The notes: a model not told the origin generated them from the sequence alone. Counted from the stretch's first letter, positions 1 to 8,559 are shown. The stretch: 64,000 bases of DNA from Enterobacter sp. R1(2018) (GCF_003628475.1 NZ_RCAA01000055.1:1-64000), one strand, 5' to 3'. Numbers and translations: made by a program.

Positions 1-2
1 GA

Positions 3-1313
3 TCGTCTACCGGGGTGGGGTCAGTCCAGAGTCCCAGCGCATCTGTTAACACTAGAGGGGGCACTGTACATATCCGCCGTGGTATTTTTCCTGCAACATC
101 TACAGTAAACATTAACCGAGGGTCATCAGGAGTATCAAGTAAGTCTATTAAAGGGGACGGGCAATCTACTACTGAACTGAATTTTGCTGGTGCTCCTGCA
201 TTATCCGATGGCATTGCAGGTAAAGGAACTGCTCCGGCATATGCGTCGTTCGAAGATTTTAAAGTAAAGCCAGCGCCAAGAAGAGCGTTTAGTTTCGCTA
301 ACTATTCCCGTGTTACGTTTAAAAATATCCAAGCAGAATCAAGCGGTGCCGATGGGTTTTATAGTGGGATTGGCTTTGTTGTGCATATGGATAAGATAAC
401 AAGTGCAAATTCGGCAGCGAATGGAATACGTTTTGACGCAACTCTGCAACACACGTCCCATTGTGTATCTACTGGCTATACTAGCGGAAATTTAGGATCC
501 GGATGGTTGTGGGGATAGATGAATTACAGTGTAGCGAATGCAGTTGCATCAGATAGCAATACTTTGTATGGGCATCTGCTCGAAAAATGCGCCGGGTTCA
601 TTTTAAACGCACCGGGAGCAGAAAGTAACGGAAAGTCTGGTTTTGCTGCTATAGCCAATTCTACGATTGGGGAGACAGGTGCTATCACTATTAATAATGG
701 ATTTTCTTGTGCCAATAATGCCGCTAATTTGGATTACGCTAATCTTCTCCACGTAACGTCTACTGACAACGCAAAATGCATTATAAGATTGCAAGATTCA
801 ATCTCATATCCATCGGGTGCAGGGGCGACAACAAAAAATATCATTGTTGATGGTAACGGCGCAGTCGTTAAATCAAGGGGAAATATTACCCCTAACGGGG
901 TCGAGACTCGTAATGGTGGTTATATTATTCATGAGCAAGAAACATGTTATGTCCCTGCGATACCAGTAGTTGCTGGTACTGCTAAAGCCGTTTTTAACGT
1001 AGGTAGCACTCAAGGGCACCGCGTGCGGTATGGTGGGGAAGTGACCATTATGTCTTCAAATCAACCACCATCCACTCCGGAGAGAAACACTACGCTATAC
1101 AAATTGTTAGTTAATAAATCAATAGGCGGTGGTAGTCAAATACTTGAAATAGGTAAACTTGGCCATGCTTCTGGCGGCGGTGCTTCATTACCATCTTTCA
1201 CATGGACTCTTGTCGGTGACCAGCTTGTGGCCACCCCAATGACAGGCGTTGGTGGAACAAACTTCTGGTTTGAGATCGACTGCGTAGGCCAGATCGTAGC
1301 CTACGCATTGTAA
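3..1313 (+). pseudogene. Tail-spike protein (C-terminal part), interrupted by an in-frame amber codon
   Basis: The reading frame is open from the window edge, so the N-terminus lies outside. It aligns by eye along its whole length with the spike of prophage 2 (49428-51374). Shared elements include the GQSTT stretch, an SFANYSRVTFKN segment matching SFMRGSRLTFRN, the GAESN/SGFA block and a closing FWFE..GQ.VAY motif. Such proteins form right-handed beta-helix trimers that bind and often cleave surface polysaccharide. A TAG at 516-518 falls in frame where the homologue has the GNLNYSF segment; no frameshift is involved. An ATG follows the TAG directly and is preceded by a GGGGAT that could serve as a weak ribosome site, so the C-terminal piece (519-1313, 264 aa) might still be made. 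Amber readthrough is an alternative to a dead gene. Confidence 0.8.
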
Positions 1314-2399
1314 TCATATGAACAGGAGGTTTCGATAAGACATGGACGTCTTTGTTGTGTAGGTGATAATCATCATGGCTATGATCATGACATAAACAAC
1401 AAGCCGCTTCGGCCTTGAGTTGTTATACAAAACAGCCTGAGCAAGAATGAATACCATCAGATAGAAAGACATGTAACTGAATCTATAAGACGATGGTGAC
1501 GAGAAAATCATAGCATATGGCATAAGAAGAACGTAATGAACAATAGCAAGACGTTTGTTGACATAGTATTTAAATTTAAATAGCAAGTAAGGAATGATTG
1601 TTATGGCAAAGAAATAGTATTTTATGAAACCACTAAACATATCAGATTCTTGATATTTGAATGCAAGAATTCTAGAGATTACGTGGCTACCAATTCCTGC
1701 GTTAGAAATACTTGTAAATAGGAAATCAAATACCTTTAGCGACTCCGCAAAGAATATTGCTATATAGATGTAGAATATAATCTTCAGATATCTCTCATTA
1801 AGTAATGGTTTTATAACGAAAATAATGAAGAACACAATGCACGACGAGTGAATCATGCTAGCCATTGTTATATAAACCAGATACTTAAACCCTTTTCCAT
1901 TATCCAAGTACTTCAGCAATGCGTATGATGCTATAGCAAGGGCTAGGCCGTTTCTTATGCCATTAGATAAAAGGTCAATGCCACTAACAAATGAAACTGA
2001 CATTACTATAGAAAGGGGAACAACAAGTATGCTGGAAAAAACCATCCCAGCCTTAGAAATGTAATAAAGAGTTAGGCCTGTAATAAATGTGAAGAACACT
2101 GAGGTATCAGTAGTGAACAAGTTAACAGCTTGGCCAATAATAGTAAAAAGCGGCTCAAAATCCCTGAATATATGGGATCCTTCAAGAGATGAAAACCAAG
2201 TGGAATAGGCGAAAGTATCAGTTCCAGTATCTATAGTCCGGAAGCCGAACAGTACCGCCAGTAAAAATATAATGAGAACAGTGCCGATAGCCGATAAAGA
2301 GTTTTCTTTCAGTCCCTTACAAAGCAGAGCGATAAGAAACGCAAAAAGAACTGTCAATCCATACAGTGAATCGAAGAATTTATCTAAAAAATCAATCAT
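1314..2399 (-). CDS. EpsG/Wzy-like O-antigen polymerase family membrane protein
   Basis: This 361-aa protein has about ten hydrophobic segments and a DTGTDTFAY motif near residue 57, typical of the EpsG family of polysaccharide polymerases. It probably polymerises or re-links O-antigen or capsule repeat units in the inner membrane, using lipid-linked oligosaccharide. It is convergent with the tail-spike gene, its stop directly following the spike stop, and divergent from the acyltransferase at 2575. Phage-encoded Wzy-like proteins beside a spike are known to change the lysogen's surface polysaccharide so that related phages no longer bind. The base composition is AT-rich compared with the host genes. 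The substrate is unknown. Family membership is fairly sure, the conversion role is inferred. Confidence 0.75.
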   Translation of the reverse strand: MIDFLDKFFDSLYGLTVLFAFLIALLCKGLKENSLSAIGTVLIIFLLAVLFGFRTIDTGTDTFAYSTWFSSLEGSHIFRDFEPLFTIIGQAVNLFTTDTSVFFTFITGLTLYYISKAGMVFSSILVVPLSIVMSVSFVSGIDLLSNGIRNGLALAIASYALLKYLDNGKGFKYLVYITMASMIHSSCIVFFIIFVIKPLLNERYLKIIFYIYIAIFFAESLKVFDFLFTSISNAGIGSHVISRILAFKYQESDMFSGFIKYYFFAITIIPYLLFKFKYYVNKRLAIVHYVLLMPYAMIFSSPSSYRFSYMSFYLMVFILAQAVLYNNSRPKRLVVYVMIIAMMIITYTTKTSMSYRNLLFI

Positions 2400-2574
2400 G
2401 ATGATTCGTTTTTTTGAAATTTTTAAGGAAGATACACAATTGACAGCTCTGATTCAAGCCATAGAGATGGATAAACTCAAGATCATGATCATCGTAGGGA
2501 AAATGAAACCACTTCTCATATAATGCACATGTGCTAGAATCCATGGCTATTCTTACTAAGTTTATGGATACTAT

Positions 2575-4038
2575 ATGATTTTTAGCTCACCTGAATTTAT
2601 CTTCGCATTTTTGCCGATAGTTTTTTTTGGCTATTTTATGCTGAATAAATTCAAGCTATTGTACTTTGCTAAGGTATGGTTAGTAGCTGCCAGCCTGTAC
2701 TTCTATAGTTACTGGAGCCTTAACTACCTCCCGCTGATGCTTGGTTCAATTATCTTTAACTATGGGCTTGGCGCGCAGTTAGCTAAAAGGGACAAACGTA
2801 AAAAACTGATGCTTACTGTAGGTATAATCGCCAATTTATCGGTTCTTGGATATTATAAATATGCTAACTTTTTCCTCGATAATTTAAATTATTTTATAGG
2901 TAATAATTATCATATAGCCGGGGTAGTTCTCCCAATCGGCATTAGTTTTTATACTTTCACTCAGATAGCTTTCCTTGTCGATAGCTATAAAGGTTATGCA
3001 AAAGAATACGATATTGTAAATTATGCTCTGTTTGTCACTTTTTTCCCGCACCTGATAGCGGGACCCATACTGCATCACAAAGAAATGATGTCGCAGTTTA
3101 AGTCGTTGTGGACTGTACCAATTCGATACCGGAATATCATGATGGGGTTAATGATTTTTGGTATTGGTCTTTTCAAAAAAACCATGATTGCGGACACATT
3201 TGCTATATGGGCCGATGCTGGTTATGTCTCAGGATATCATCATGATTTTTATAGCTCATGGATAACCAGCCTCTCTTATACTTTTCAGTTGTATTTTGAT
3301 TTCAGCGGATACTGCGATATGGCTATTGGGACTGCATTGCTTTTCAATATCTGGTTACCGTTAAACTTTAACTCCCCTTATAAGGCCCTCAGCATTCAGG
3401 ATTTCTGGCGGAGATGGCATATCACTCTGGGTCGGTACCTCCGTGATTATCTGTATATTCCTCTTGGTGGTAACCGCTGTTCAATTTCCAGAACCTACTT
3501 CAACCTTTTTATCACTTTCGTTATAGGGGGATTATGGCATGGTGCAAGCTGGATGTTCATTATCTGGGGAGTAATGCATGGATTTGGTCTGGTTGTTCAT
3601 AGAGCATGGTCATCAGCTGGGTTAAAATTGTATAAGCCATTAGCGTGGTTTGTTACTTTCTTTTATGTACATATTGCCTGGGTATTTTTCCGTGCACACT
3701 CTTTGACCGATGCCATGACGATACTTGGATCTATGTTCAATGTTAAGTCAATGACGAGCATGACAATTCTTGATGTGCCCATGAATAATCTCTCTATGCT
3801 AGGTACCCAAATCGACAAGATGGAAAATATCCTGCCAGCAGGAATTGCTGGATATTCAATTCAGTTTGCTGCGATTTCCTGCGCCTTTGCTGTTATTTCT
3901 TTTAAGAACGCTTTTGAGATAGTTGTCACCGAAAAACAAAGCCATTTGAAAGTTGCGGGCATAGCGTTAATTTCTTCTCTCGCTTTGTATATGACTCTTC
4001 ATACAACAAGCGCCGTTTTTCTTTACTTTAATTTCTGA
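2575..4038 (+). CDS. MBOAT-family O-acyltransferase (AlgI-like)
   Basis: This 487-aa polytopic membrane protein belongs to the membrane-bound O-acyltransferase family. The conserved GGLWHGASW segment carries the expected catalytic histidine at about residue 322, with a second conserved histidine at about 282 in WRRWHITL. AlgI-type proteins move acetyl groups across the inner membrane to a partner that acetylates polysaccharide. The next gene (4050), 11 bases downstream, encodes an AlgJ/AlgX-like partner, so the two form a two-gene operon. Length matches the family (about 460-520 aa). In this prophage setting the likely role is O-acetylation of O-antigen or capsule. The exact acceptor cannot be read from the sequence. 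Confidence 0.9.
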   Translation: MIFSSPEFIFAFLPIVFFGYFMLNKFKLLYFAKVWLVAASLYFYSYWSLNYLPLMLGSIIFNYGLGAQLAKRDKRKKLMLTVGIIANLSVLGYYKYANFFLDNLNYFIGNNYHIAGVVLPIGISFYTFTQIAFLVDSYKGYAKEYDIVNYALFVTFFPHLIAGPILHHKEMMSQFKSLWTVPIRYRNIMMGLMIFGIGLFKKTMIADTFAIWADAGYVSGYHHDFYSSWITSLSYTFQLYFDFSGYCDMAIGTALLFNIWLPLNFNSPYKALSIQDFWRRWHITLGRYLRDYLYIPLGGNRCSISRTYFNLFITFVIGGLWHGASWMFIIWGVMHGFGLVVHRAWSSAGLKLYKPLAWFVTFFYVHIAWVFFRAHSLTDAMTILGSMFNVKSMTSMTILDVPMNNLSMLGTQIDKMENILPAGIAGYSIQFAAISCAFAVISFKNAFEIVVTEKQSHLKVAGIALISSLALYMTLHTTSAVFLYFNF

Positions 4039-4049
4039 TGGTATAATCA

Positions 4050-5138
4050 ATGAAAAGAAAAGTCATTTTTTTATTAGGAGTGGTCATTGGTTCGCTTCTG
4101 TTCCTACCGGCATATAACGTTTTATGCAAGCCAGAATTATTCAAAAGCAAGGACCTCAAAGGAAAGGCGAAGAATCTGTTTAACATGGATGCAGTTGAGT
4201 CTTTACTGTCTGTTTTATTAATCAAAAAGGGAATTTCCGTCGATCCCCAAAAAGTAATGATAGGAAAGGACGGTTGGCTATTTCTCGGTGATGGTTTTGT
4301 GCATTCACTGAAGAGAAAAATAGATGGTTCAGGTATTCATAAAAAGGAAATTGAAGAAGTACATCAAACAATGCGTTTGTGGGATGACTACTTCAAAGCA
4401 AATGGTGTGCGAACCTTCAGGATCGTGATTGGACCAGACAAAGATAGTGTCTACACAGATAAACTTCCCGAATGGGATAAACACCATAAAAGCCAGATAA
4501 TCACATCCCTGATTAACGATGGTGGCGAACTTTACATAAGAACTCATTCAGCCATCATGGAGGAAAGATCAGTGGCAGATATGCCCCTTTACTATCACAC
4601 AGATACGCACTGGAACGCATACGGAGCAAGCGTAGCTTTTAATGTCTTGGCAAAGAGCGTGAGTGCTGAACATCCAGAAACCATATGGCCCTCAACAACA
4701 GCAAAAGATTTTAAGAGCAAAGAAGGAAAGCCGGGAGATCTGGCTAATTTCCTGCGCGTAACTGATATTCATGAAGAACTGGTTTACCTAGATAATTCAG
4801 ATATAAACAAAACAAATATTGAGTTGTACGACTACCCAACAGGAAAATTAATTTTGAAAAAACAGCTCACTGTCATTAGCGCCCCACGAACCCCAACACT
4901 CGTTGTCTCTGATAATGCTTTAAATGATGAAAGAGTGCTTTGGCTGCGAGATTCATACGGATCTGCCATGTCTCCATTTATGGCAAAAACATTCCGGGAA
5001 GTGCTGCAGGTTCACCAAGGTAAGGTAAACCCCGATCTACTTGAGTCGATGGTGAAATCCTTTAAGCCAAAGTATGTATTCATCACAAGCGTTGAGCGTG
5101 ACGCGCTTGGTAGGTTTTTCACAGCCCCACCAAATTAA
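4050..5138 (+). CDS. AlgJ/AlgX-like SGNH-hydrolase-fold acetyltransferase partner
   Basis: This 362-aa protein starts with a basic, hydrophobic signal anchor (residues 3-22), followed by a periplasmic domain. The YYHTDTHWN motif (about residues 180-188) is the DxHW signature of the AlgJ/AlgX/DHHW group, and an LRDSYG motif near residue 310 supplies a candidate serine nucleophile. A GKDGWLFLG segment near residue 73 is also typical. These proteins take acetyl from the MBOAT membrane partner and pass it to polysaccharide. The gene follows the MBOAT gene closely and ends before a short hairpin at 5157. The pair resembles polysaccharide O-acetylation systems carried by converting phages. Substrate specificity is unknown. 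Confidence 0.85.
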   Translation: MKRKVIFLLGVVIGSLLFLPAYNVLCKPELFKSKDLKGKAKNLFNMDAVESLLSVLLIKKGISVDPQKVMIGKDGWLFLGDGFVHSLKRKIDGSGIHKKEIEEVHQTMRLWDDYFKANGVRTFRIVIGPDKDSVYTDKLPEWDKHHKSQIITSLINDGGELYIRTHSAIMEERSVADMPLYYHTDTHWNAYGASVAFNVLAKSVSAEHPETIWPSTTAKDFKSKEGKPGDLANFLRVTDIHEELVYLDNSDINKTNIELYDYPTGKLILKKQLTVISAPRTPTLVVSDNALNDERVLWLRDSYGSAMSPFMAKTFREVLQVHQGKVNPDLLESMVKSFKPKYVFITSVERDALGRFFTAPPN

Positions 5139-5156
5139 GTATGTTAACAACCACCT

Positions 5157-5178
5157 AGCCCTCTTTGGAGGGCTTTCT
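5157..5178 (+). terminator. Probable intrinsic terminator after the acetylation genes
   Basis: A 7-bp stem (AGCCCTC/GAGGGCT) with a four-base loop is followed by a short T-rich tract (TTTCT). It lies 19 bases after the stop of the AlgJ-like gene. The weak T-run lowers confidence. Confidence 0.5.
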
Positions 5179-5260
5179 CACATCTGGACACTGAACGGTG
5201 CCATTGCTGGTGAGTTAGGCGATATGGCGGTGATGCAACGGCGCATAGCTGGAGCAAAAA

Positions 5261-5304
5261 ATTAGCGCAAAACAACTCAAGGCGTTGATTCGTGTTGCGC
5301 TAAT
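5261..5304. repeat. Inverted repeat downstream of the integrase pseudogene
   Basis: Ten-base arms ATTAGCGCAA and TTGCGCTAAT are separated by 24 bases, between the convergent acetylation operon and the integrase pseudogene. It could form an RNA hairpin that ends leftward transcripts, but no long T-run is present. Confidence 0.4.
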
Positions 5305-5316
5305 GCCTCATACTAC

Positions 5317-6477
5317 TTAGTTCAATCCTGCATCAATCCAATTTGCCCACCACTGCATCATTTCTCTGCGAATATCCAGATATTGAGCGTGGTTGTATAT
5401 GCCGCGCACGTTATTCTTGTCAGTATGTGCAAGCTGCTTCTCAATGGCATCTTCAGGCCATTGCTGCTGTTCGTTCATTACTGTGCTGAACTGGTGACGG
5501 AATCCGTGACCGCTGGCTAAGCCGTCATATTCGATGTAACGGATCACGCCAAGAATGGTATTTTCGCTAATGGACACATCATTGCTGTTGCGACCGGCAA
5601 ACACGAACGGCGACATGCCGGTAATAGGCTTAAGCATTTTCAGTATCGCAATAACCTGGTTCGACATTGGCACGACATGAATCTTGCGGTTTTTCATCAC
5701 TGATTCGTTGATAGTGATTAATTTCGCTTCAAAGTCGACGTTAATCCACTGCATGGATCTGAGCTCTTTCGTTCTGAGTGCCGTGTACTGCAAAACCATT
5801 GTAGCGGCTTTTGCTACCTGGCTTCCGGGGAAGCCAGCAAGTGCCCTGTTGAATGCAGGGATCTGATCAGGAGTCAGGAATGGAGAATGTTTCTTTCTAT
5901 ATCCCTTCATTGCATCCGCAAGGTCAGGAGCGGGGTTGTATTTAGCCCGCCCGGTAACAATGGCATATCGGAAAACCTCTCCACAGCGTCGGCGAGCTTT
6001 ATTTGCCCGCTCCATTGCCCGCGCTCTTCAAACTTTCTCACCACCCTGAGAAGAACCATTGGCTCTACATCTTCAATCTTCATATGGCCGATTTCTGGCA
6101 GAATATCGTCACGAAACATCCTGCCAATTTCATCTCCATATTGCTCTAACCATACTGAACGTTTGTGCGCGAACCATTCTGCGTAAATCTCACCAAAACT
6201 GTCTGCTGCTTTTTCTTTTGTTTTGGCTTTGACCGGATCGACACCTTCACTCACTTCTTTGCGAGCTGCGAAAGCTTTATCCCTGGCTTCCTGCAACGTC
6301 ATGAAAGGATATTTACCCAAGGTCATTACTTTTTCTTTACCCGCTAGTTTGTAGCGCAAGGGCCATACCTTTCCTTTTACCTGATACCGGAACAAACAGA
6401 TAAAGCCCGTTCGCATCTAAAAGTCGATATGGTTTTTCTTTCGGCTTCGCTGCATCTATTTGTTTAACGGTGAGCAT
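5317..6477 (-). pseudogene. int: IntS-type tyrosine integrase, two frameshifts
   Basis: The reconstructed protein, starting at MLTVKQIDAAKP (6477), is a P4/IntS-type tyrosine recombinase of about 386 aa and closely parallels the intact integrase at 53313. Reading is broken twice. Near 6369-6376 there is a net +1 change after VPVSGKR, and near 6017-6022 one base is missing in front of the MERANKARRR segment. The two changes restore the original frame. The C-terminal catalytic part (HGFRHQF, LAH, YNHAQYL) is itself intact. It would have integrated prophage 1 at argW. Two separate frameshifts make a working protein unlikely, though sequencing error at either site cannot be excluded. Confidence 0.85.
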
Positions 6478-6637
6478 GGGTAAAAATCCGATGGGTAGAA
6501 TTATTTACTCGTTTTTTACCCGTTAAAGAGTGCGGCTGTCAATGAACTATGGCGAACTGTTGCGAACATAGATTTTATTAATGGTGCGGAATTGCTGGGG
6601 ATTTAAGGACTGAAACGAACCGAGGAAAACTAAGAAA

Positions 6638-6652
6638 TGGTGTCCCCTGCAG
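6638..6652. repeat. att core at the prophage 1/prophage 2 junction
   Basis: The 15-bp sequence TGGTGTCCCCTGCAG is identical to the 3' end of argW including its CCA (54646-54660). It sits between the integrase pseudogene of prophage 1 and the excisionase gene of prophage 2, so it marks the boundary of the two elements. The flanking bases differ from those at 54646, which limits the shared core to 15 bp. Confidence 0.9.
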
Positions 6653-6712
6653 ACATCATATGAGGCATGTAAGTGTAGGGTATTTAACAATAATTATTAA
6701 TGTGAATATATT

Positions 6713-6735
6713 TATGCCCGCCTTTGTGCCCGCAA
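6713..6735 (+). repeat. Pair of putative integrase arm-type sites (left arm)
   Basis: TATGCCCGCCT (6713) and TGTGCCCGCAA (6725) are near-copies of the 11-bp unit TATGCCCGCAA that occurs twice in tandem at 54511-54532, on the other side of the att core in the circular phage. Their place, number and orientation suit arm-type binding sites for Int. No equivalent is seen beside the prophage 1 integrase pseudogene. Confidence 0.5.
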
Positions 6736-6742
6736 AGGGAAA

Positions 6743-6946
6743 TCACGACGCTTTTCTTTGAGGGGAAAGGTGGCTGAATTTCCAGTGCTGGTAGTCTGCG
6801 TACATCCATCTGGAAGAGCGACCATATTTGATTGGCTTGGGAAGCTTGCCGGCCTTGATTTGATCATAGAAGTATTTGGCAGTGTAGCCAGCATCCTCGA
6901 TCATGAATTTCATGTCAATAAGTGAGTCGTCGCGTAGTTCGCGCAT
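6743..6946 (-). CDS. xis: Excisionase, TorI/AlpA-like winged helix
   Basis: The 67-aa product (MRELRDDSLIDMKFMIEDAG...) resembles TorI, the excisionase of the E. coli KplE1 prophage that also uses argW. It has the characteristic order of an N-terminal DSL.D.KF segment, a winged-helix with a Y/F-YD-IK-G-LPK turn, and an RW wing. It bends att DNA and directs Int toward excision. The start at 6946 is chosen for its strong GGAGGAAATC site; a longer in-frame reading exists upstream but crosses a terminator. It is the last gene of the leftward PL operon, and an intrinsic terminator (6961-6985) ends only a few bases before its ribosome site, so expression should need N-type antitermination. Its integrase lies at the opposite prophage end. 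Confidence 0.85.
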   Translation of the reverse strand: MRELRDDSLIDMKFMIEDAGYTAKYFYDQIKAGKLPKPIKYGRSSRWMYADYQHWKFSHLSPQRKAS

Positions 6947-6960
6947 GATTTCCTCCGGGC

Positions 6961-6985
6961 AATAAAAAACCCGCTGGAGCGGGTT
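6961..6985 (-). terminator. Intrinsic terminator just upstream of xis
   Basis: On the minus strand an 8-bp GC-rich stem (AACCCGCT/AGCGGGTT) is followed by TTTTTTATT. It separates the 63-aa gene at 7006 from xis, and would silence xis unless polymerase has been modified by N. Confidence 0.85.
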
Positions 6986-7005
6986 AGCTTGAATGTTCTG
7001 TTGAA

Positions 7006-7197
7006 TTATCGGTTTGGCGGGGTGGGGAGGTAGATCCAATATTGTGGATTCACTTCCGCAGGGATGGATTTACCGTGCGCTCCCCTGTAATGCCACACAC
7101 CGCGTATGTTAATAGCTATTTCATAGGCCCTATTGATATACGCCAGCACTTCCTCATTCATAGGCGGCATATCGCTGCCTTGCTTCCATCCGTCCAT
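7006..7197 (-). CDS. Small early-left protein, DUF551-like
   Basis: This 63-aa acidic-to-neutral protein opens with GWKQGSDMPPMNEEVLAYI and ends WIYLPTPPNR. The pattern (W..... MP....VL ... W..LP.PP) matches the short DUF551 domain common in lambdoid early regions. Its start overlaps the stop of the upstream gene (7197). No function is known for the domain. Confidence 0.65.
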   Translation of the reverse strand: MDGWKQGSDMPPMNEEVLAYINRAYEIAINIRGVWHYRGAHGKSIPAEVNPQYWIYLPTPPNR

Positions 7198-7445
7198 TAC
7201 TTTCCTTCCTCCGTTTTCTGATAAACAGGCGAGTTACCGCTTGGTAGTTGCTTCGAAACATCGCGATAGTGAGCCAGCCGTTCGATGAAGTAATGCTTAT
7301 ATTGCTCCGGCTGCTCCCTTGCCACAACTTCGGCCACCACCGGCATATTCATGCGCTCTTTATACGCTACTCCTGCTGCGGCTAAATCTACGTTAACCCG
7401 GTCACGCTCATCTTCTGGCTTTGCTGCAATGTTGAAATCTGACAT
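7197..7445 (-). CDS. Hypothetical early-left protein
   Basis: The 82-aa product is charged and probably helical, with no domain I can name. It has a good ribosome site (GGAGGGTTAT) before the ATG at 7445 and shares one base with the next gene. Its place in the tightly packed PL operon supports its being a real gene. Confidence 0.6.
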   Translation of the reverse strand: MSDFNIAAKPEDERDRVNVDLAAAGVAYKERMNMPVVAEVVAREQPEQYKHYFIERLAHYRDVSKQLPSGNSPVYQKTEEGK

Positions 7446-7490
7446 ATAACCCTCCGTTGCAGAGAGTATACAGCTGGTAGGGGAGGTGGG

Positions 7491-7982
7491 CTATTTGGCT
7501 TGCGGTGCTGCTGGCAGTGGCATCCAGTGGGTTGCGTACTTATCGAAAAACCGCCCTTCATCGAAATAAGTCACATCAACGCCAGCATTAGAATGGGTCA
7601 GATAATATTCACCATTGGCATCCGGCATCCGCTCGCTGCACACCACCCAACCATCCGGAATCACCGGAGAGTTGCCATCGGCACCCTGAAGCATGGCGGC
7701 GCGGCAGGCGTTAACAGCAGAATCAAGAGCTTTCCAGTCATCCCAAACACCTCCCGTTCCTATGGAGTATCGTCCGGGCGTGACGCAGGAGATAAACTCA
7801 CTTTGCGAGCCTTTGTTTGCGATATATCTATCAACCAGACGCTCTGCAATATTTACGACTTCCCGCAATGCAAGCAGCTCGCGTAAAGCCCGCAAAGCAA
7901 ACGCATAGCTCTCGCCAGGCACTGCGGTTTCTTCAAGAATGCGGATTTGGTCTTCAATTTCTTCATTGCTTATATTGCTCAT
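7491..7982 (-). CDS. Early-left protein with C-terminal DUF551 domain
   Basis: The 163-aa product has an acidic helical N-terminal half (residues 1-100, with LRALRELLALREVVNIAERL) and a C-terminal DUF551 domain running from DGWVVCSERMPDANGEYYL to THWMPLPAAP. Such composite proteins are frequent in the PL operons of lambdoid phages of enterobacteria; the function is unknown. The start overlaps the stop of the nuclease-like gene upstream by four bases, indicating translational coupling. Confidence 0.75.
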   Translation of the reverse strand: MSNISNEEIEDQIRILEETAVPGESYAFALRALRELLALREVVNIAERLVDRYIANKGSQSEFISCVTPGRYSIGTGGVWDDWKALDSAVNACRAAMLQGADGNSPVIPDGWVVCSERMPDANGEYYLTHSNAGVDVTYFDEGRFFDKYATHWMPLPAAPQAK

Positions 7983-8482
7983 AAAGCCTCACCCGAAGTT
8001 GTCACTGGCAAACCATCATAGATTTCATTGAAATGACCACGGACTACCATTCGGCGCAGCGCGCTATACATAAAGTCGCATTCTGCCTGTTTGTTACCCA
8101 TGAATGGCTTTTGGTAATACCAATATGTATTTGGCGGCCATCCATGAATACGCATTACCCGATTGCCTTTTACATGAAGCAATCCCCATCCCTCCGGTAA
8201 GTCTTCAGGGGTAATGATCCCCGGTTCGCACATGAAGAAGCGCCAGTCTCCCATCCCGACAGATGGGTCAATGCGAAAGTGCTTCTTCTTATCTGCAAAA
8301 AAGTCGCTGCGTGAGCATTTCACCTCGATCAGGCAAGAGACGCCGTTGCGAAAACCGATAGCATCCGGTAATTCGCCAGTGCCAGAGTAAGCGCGGAATC
8401 TGTCATGAAATGCTACGCCAAATCCGTTCGACTGAAGAAATCTGGCGGCTCGAAGGCAAAGTTCATCGTGCGTCATAGCCAT
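7979..8482 (-). CDS. PD-(D/E)XK nuclease-like phage protein
   Basis: This is a 167-aa protein when started at the ATG at 8482 (AGAGGGG site upstream; a TTG two codons earlier is possible). Residues 34-55 read ELPDAIGF, then LIEVKCSRSDFF, which fits the D...(E)xK core of PD-(D/E)XK nucleases such as VRR-NUC/MmcB-type proteins. The later half (DWRFFMCEPGIITPEDLPEGWGLL) is also seen in phage proteins of this sort. It may act in recombination, repair or exclusion. The nuclease assignment rests on motif reading alone. Confidence 0.6.
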   Translation of the reverse strand: MAMTHDELCLRAARFLQSNGFGVAFHDRFRAYSGTGELPDAIGFRNGVSCLIEVKCSRSDFFADKKKHFRIDPSVGMGDWRFFMCEPGIITPEDLPEGWGLLHVKGNRVMRIHGWPPNTYWYYQKPFMGNKQAECDFMYSALRRMVVRGHFNEIYDGLPVTTSGEAL

Positions 8483-8484
8483 CT

Positions 8485-8559
8485 TCAATCACCCCTCTTA
8501 ACCCAGCACACACAAACAACGGCGATAATCACTACTGCGTATATGATCGATGCTGTCAC
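8485..8559 (-). CDS. Tiny single-span membrane peptide (24 aa)
   Basis: A GTG start overlaps the TGA of the upstream gene (GTGA) and the frame ends three bases before the next start. The peptide is a run of hydrophobic residues (SIIYAVVIIAVVCVCW) followed by a basic VKRGD tail, so it should insert in the membrane. Gapless packing between two genes and a purine-rich site (GAGGAAGAA) favour translation. Too short for family assignment. Confidence 0.5.
   Translation of the reverse strand: MTASIIYAVVIIAVVCVCWVKRGD

Larger units (their letters stand above)
1..6637. mobile_element. Prophage 1, integrase-proximal end (continues left of window)
   Basis: The segment holds a tail-spike remnant, three surface-modification genes and an IntS-type integrase pseudogene, and it ends at a 15-bp copy of the argW 3' end at 6638. 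A phage end with its own integrase next to that repeat, followed by a second complete prophage with its own integrase, indicates tandem insertion in one tRNA gene. The left boundary and most structural genes lie outside the window. The surface-gene part is visibly more AT-rich than the host flank. That this is a separate prophage rather than a duplicated piece of prophage 2 is inferred from the different spike and integrase sequences. Confidence 0.8.

Noticed and set aside
5074..5265. Open frame overlapping the end of the AlgJ-like gene
   Set aside because: It lies mostly in another frame of a well-supported gene and crosses the hairpin at 5157; no family resemblance.
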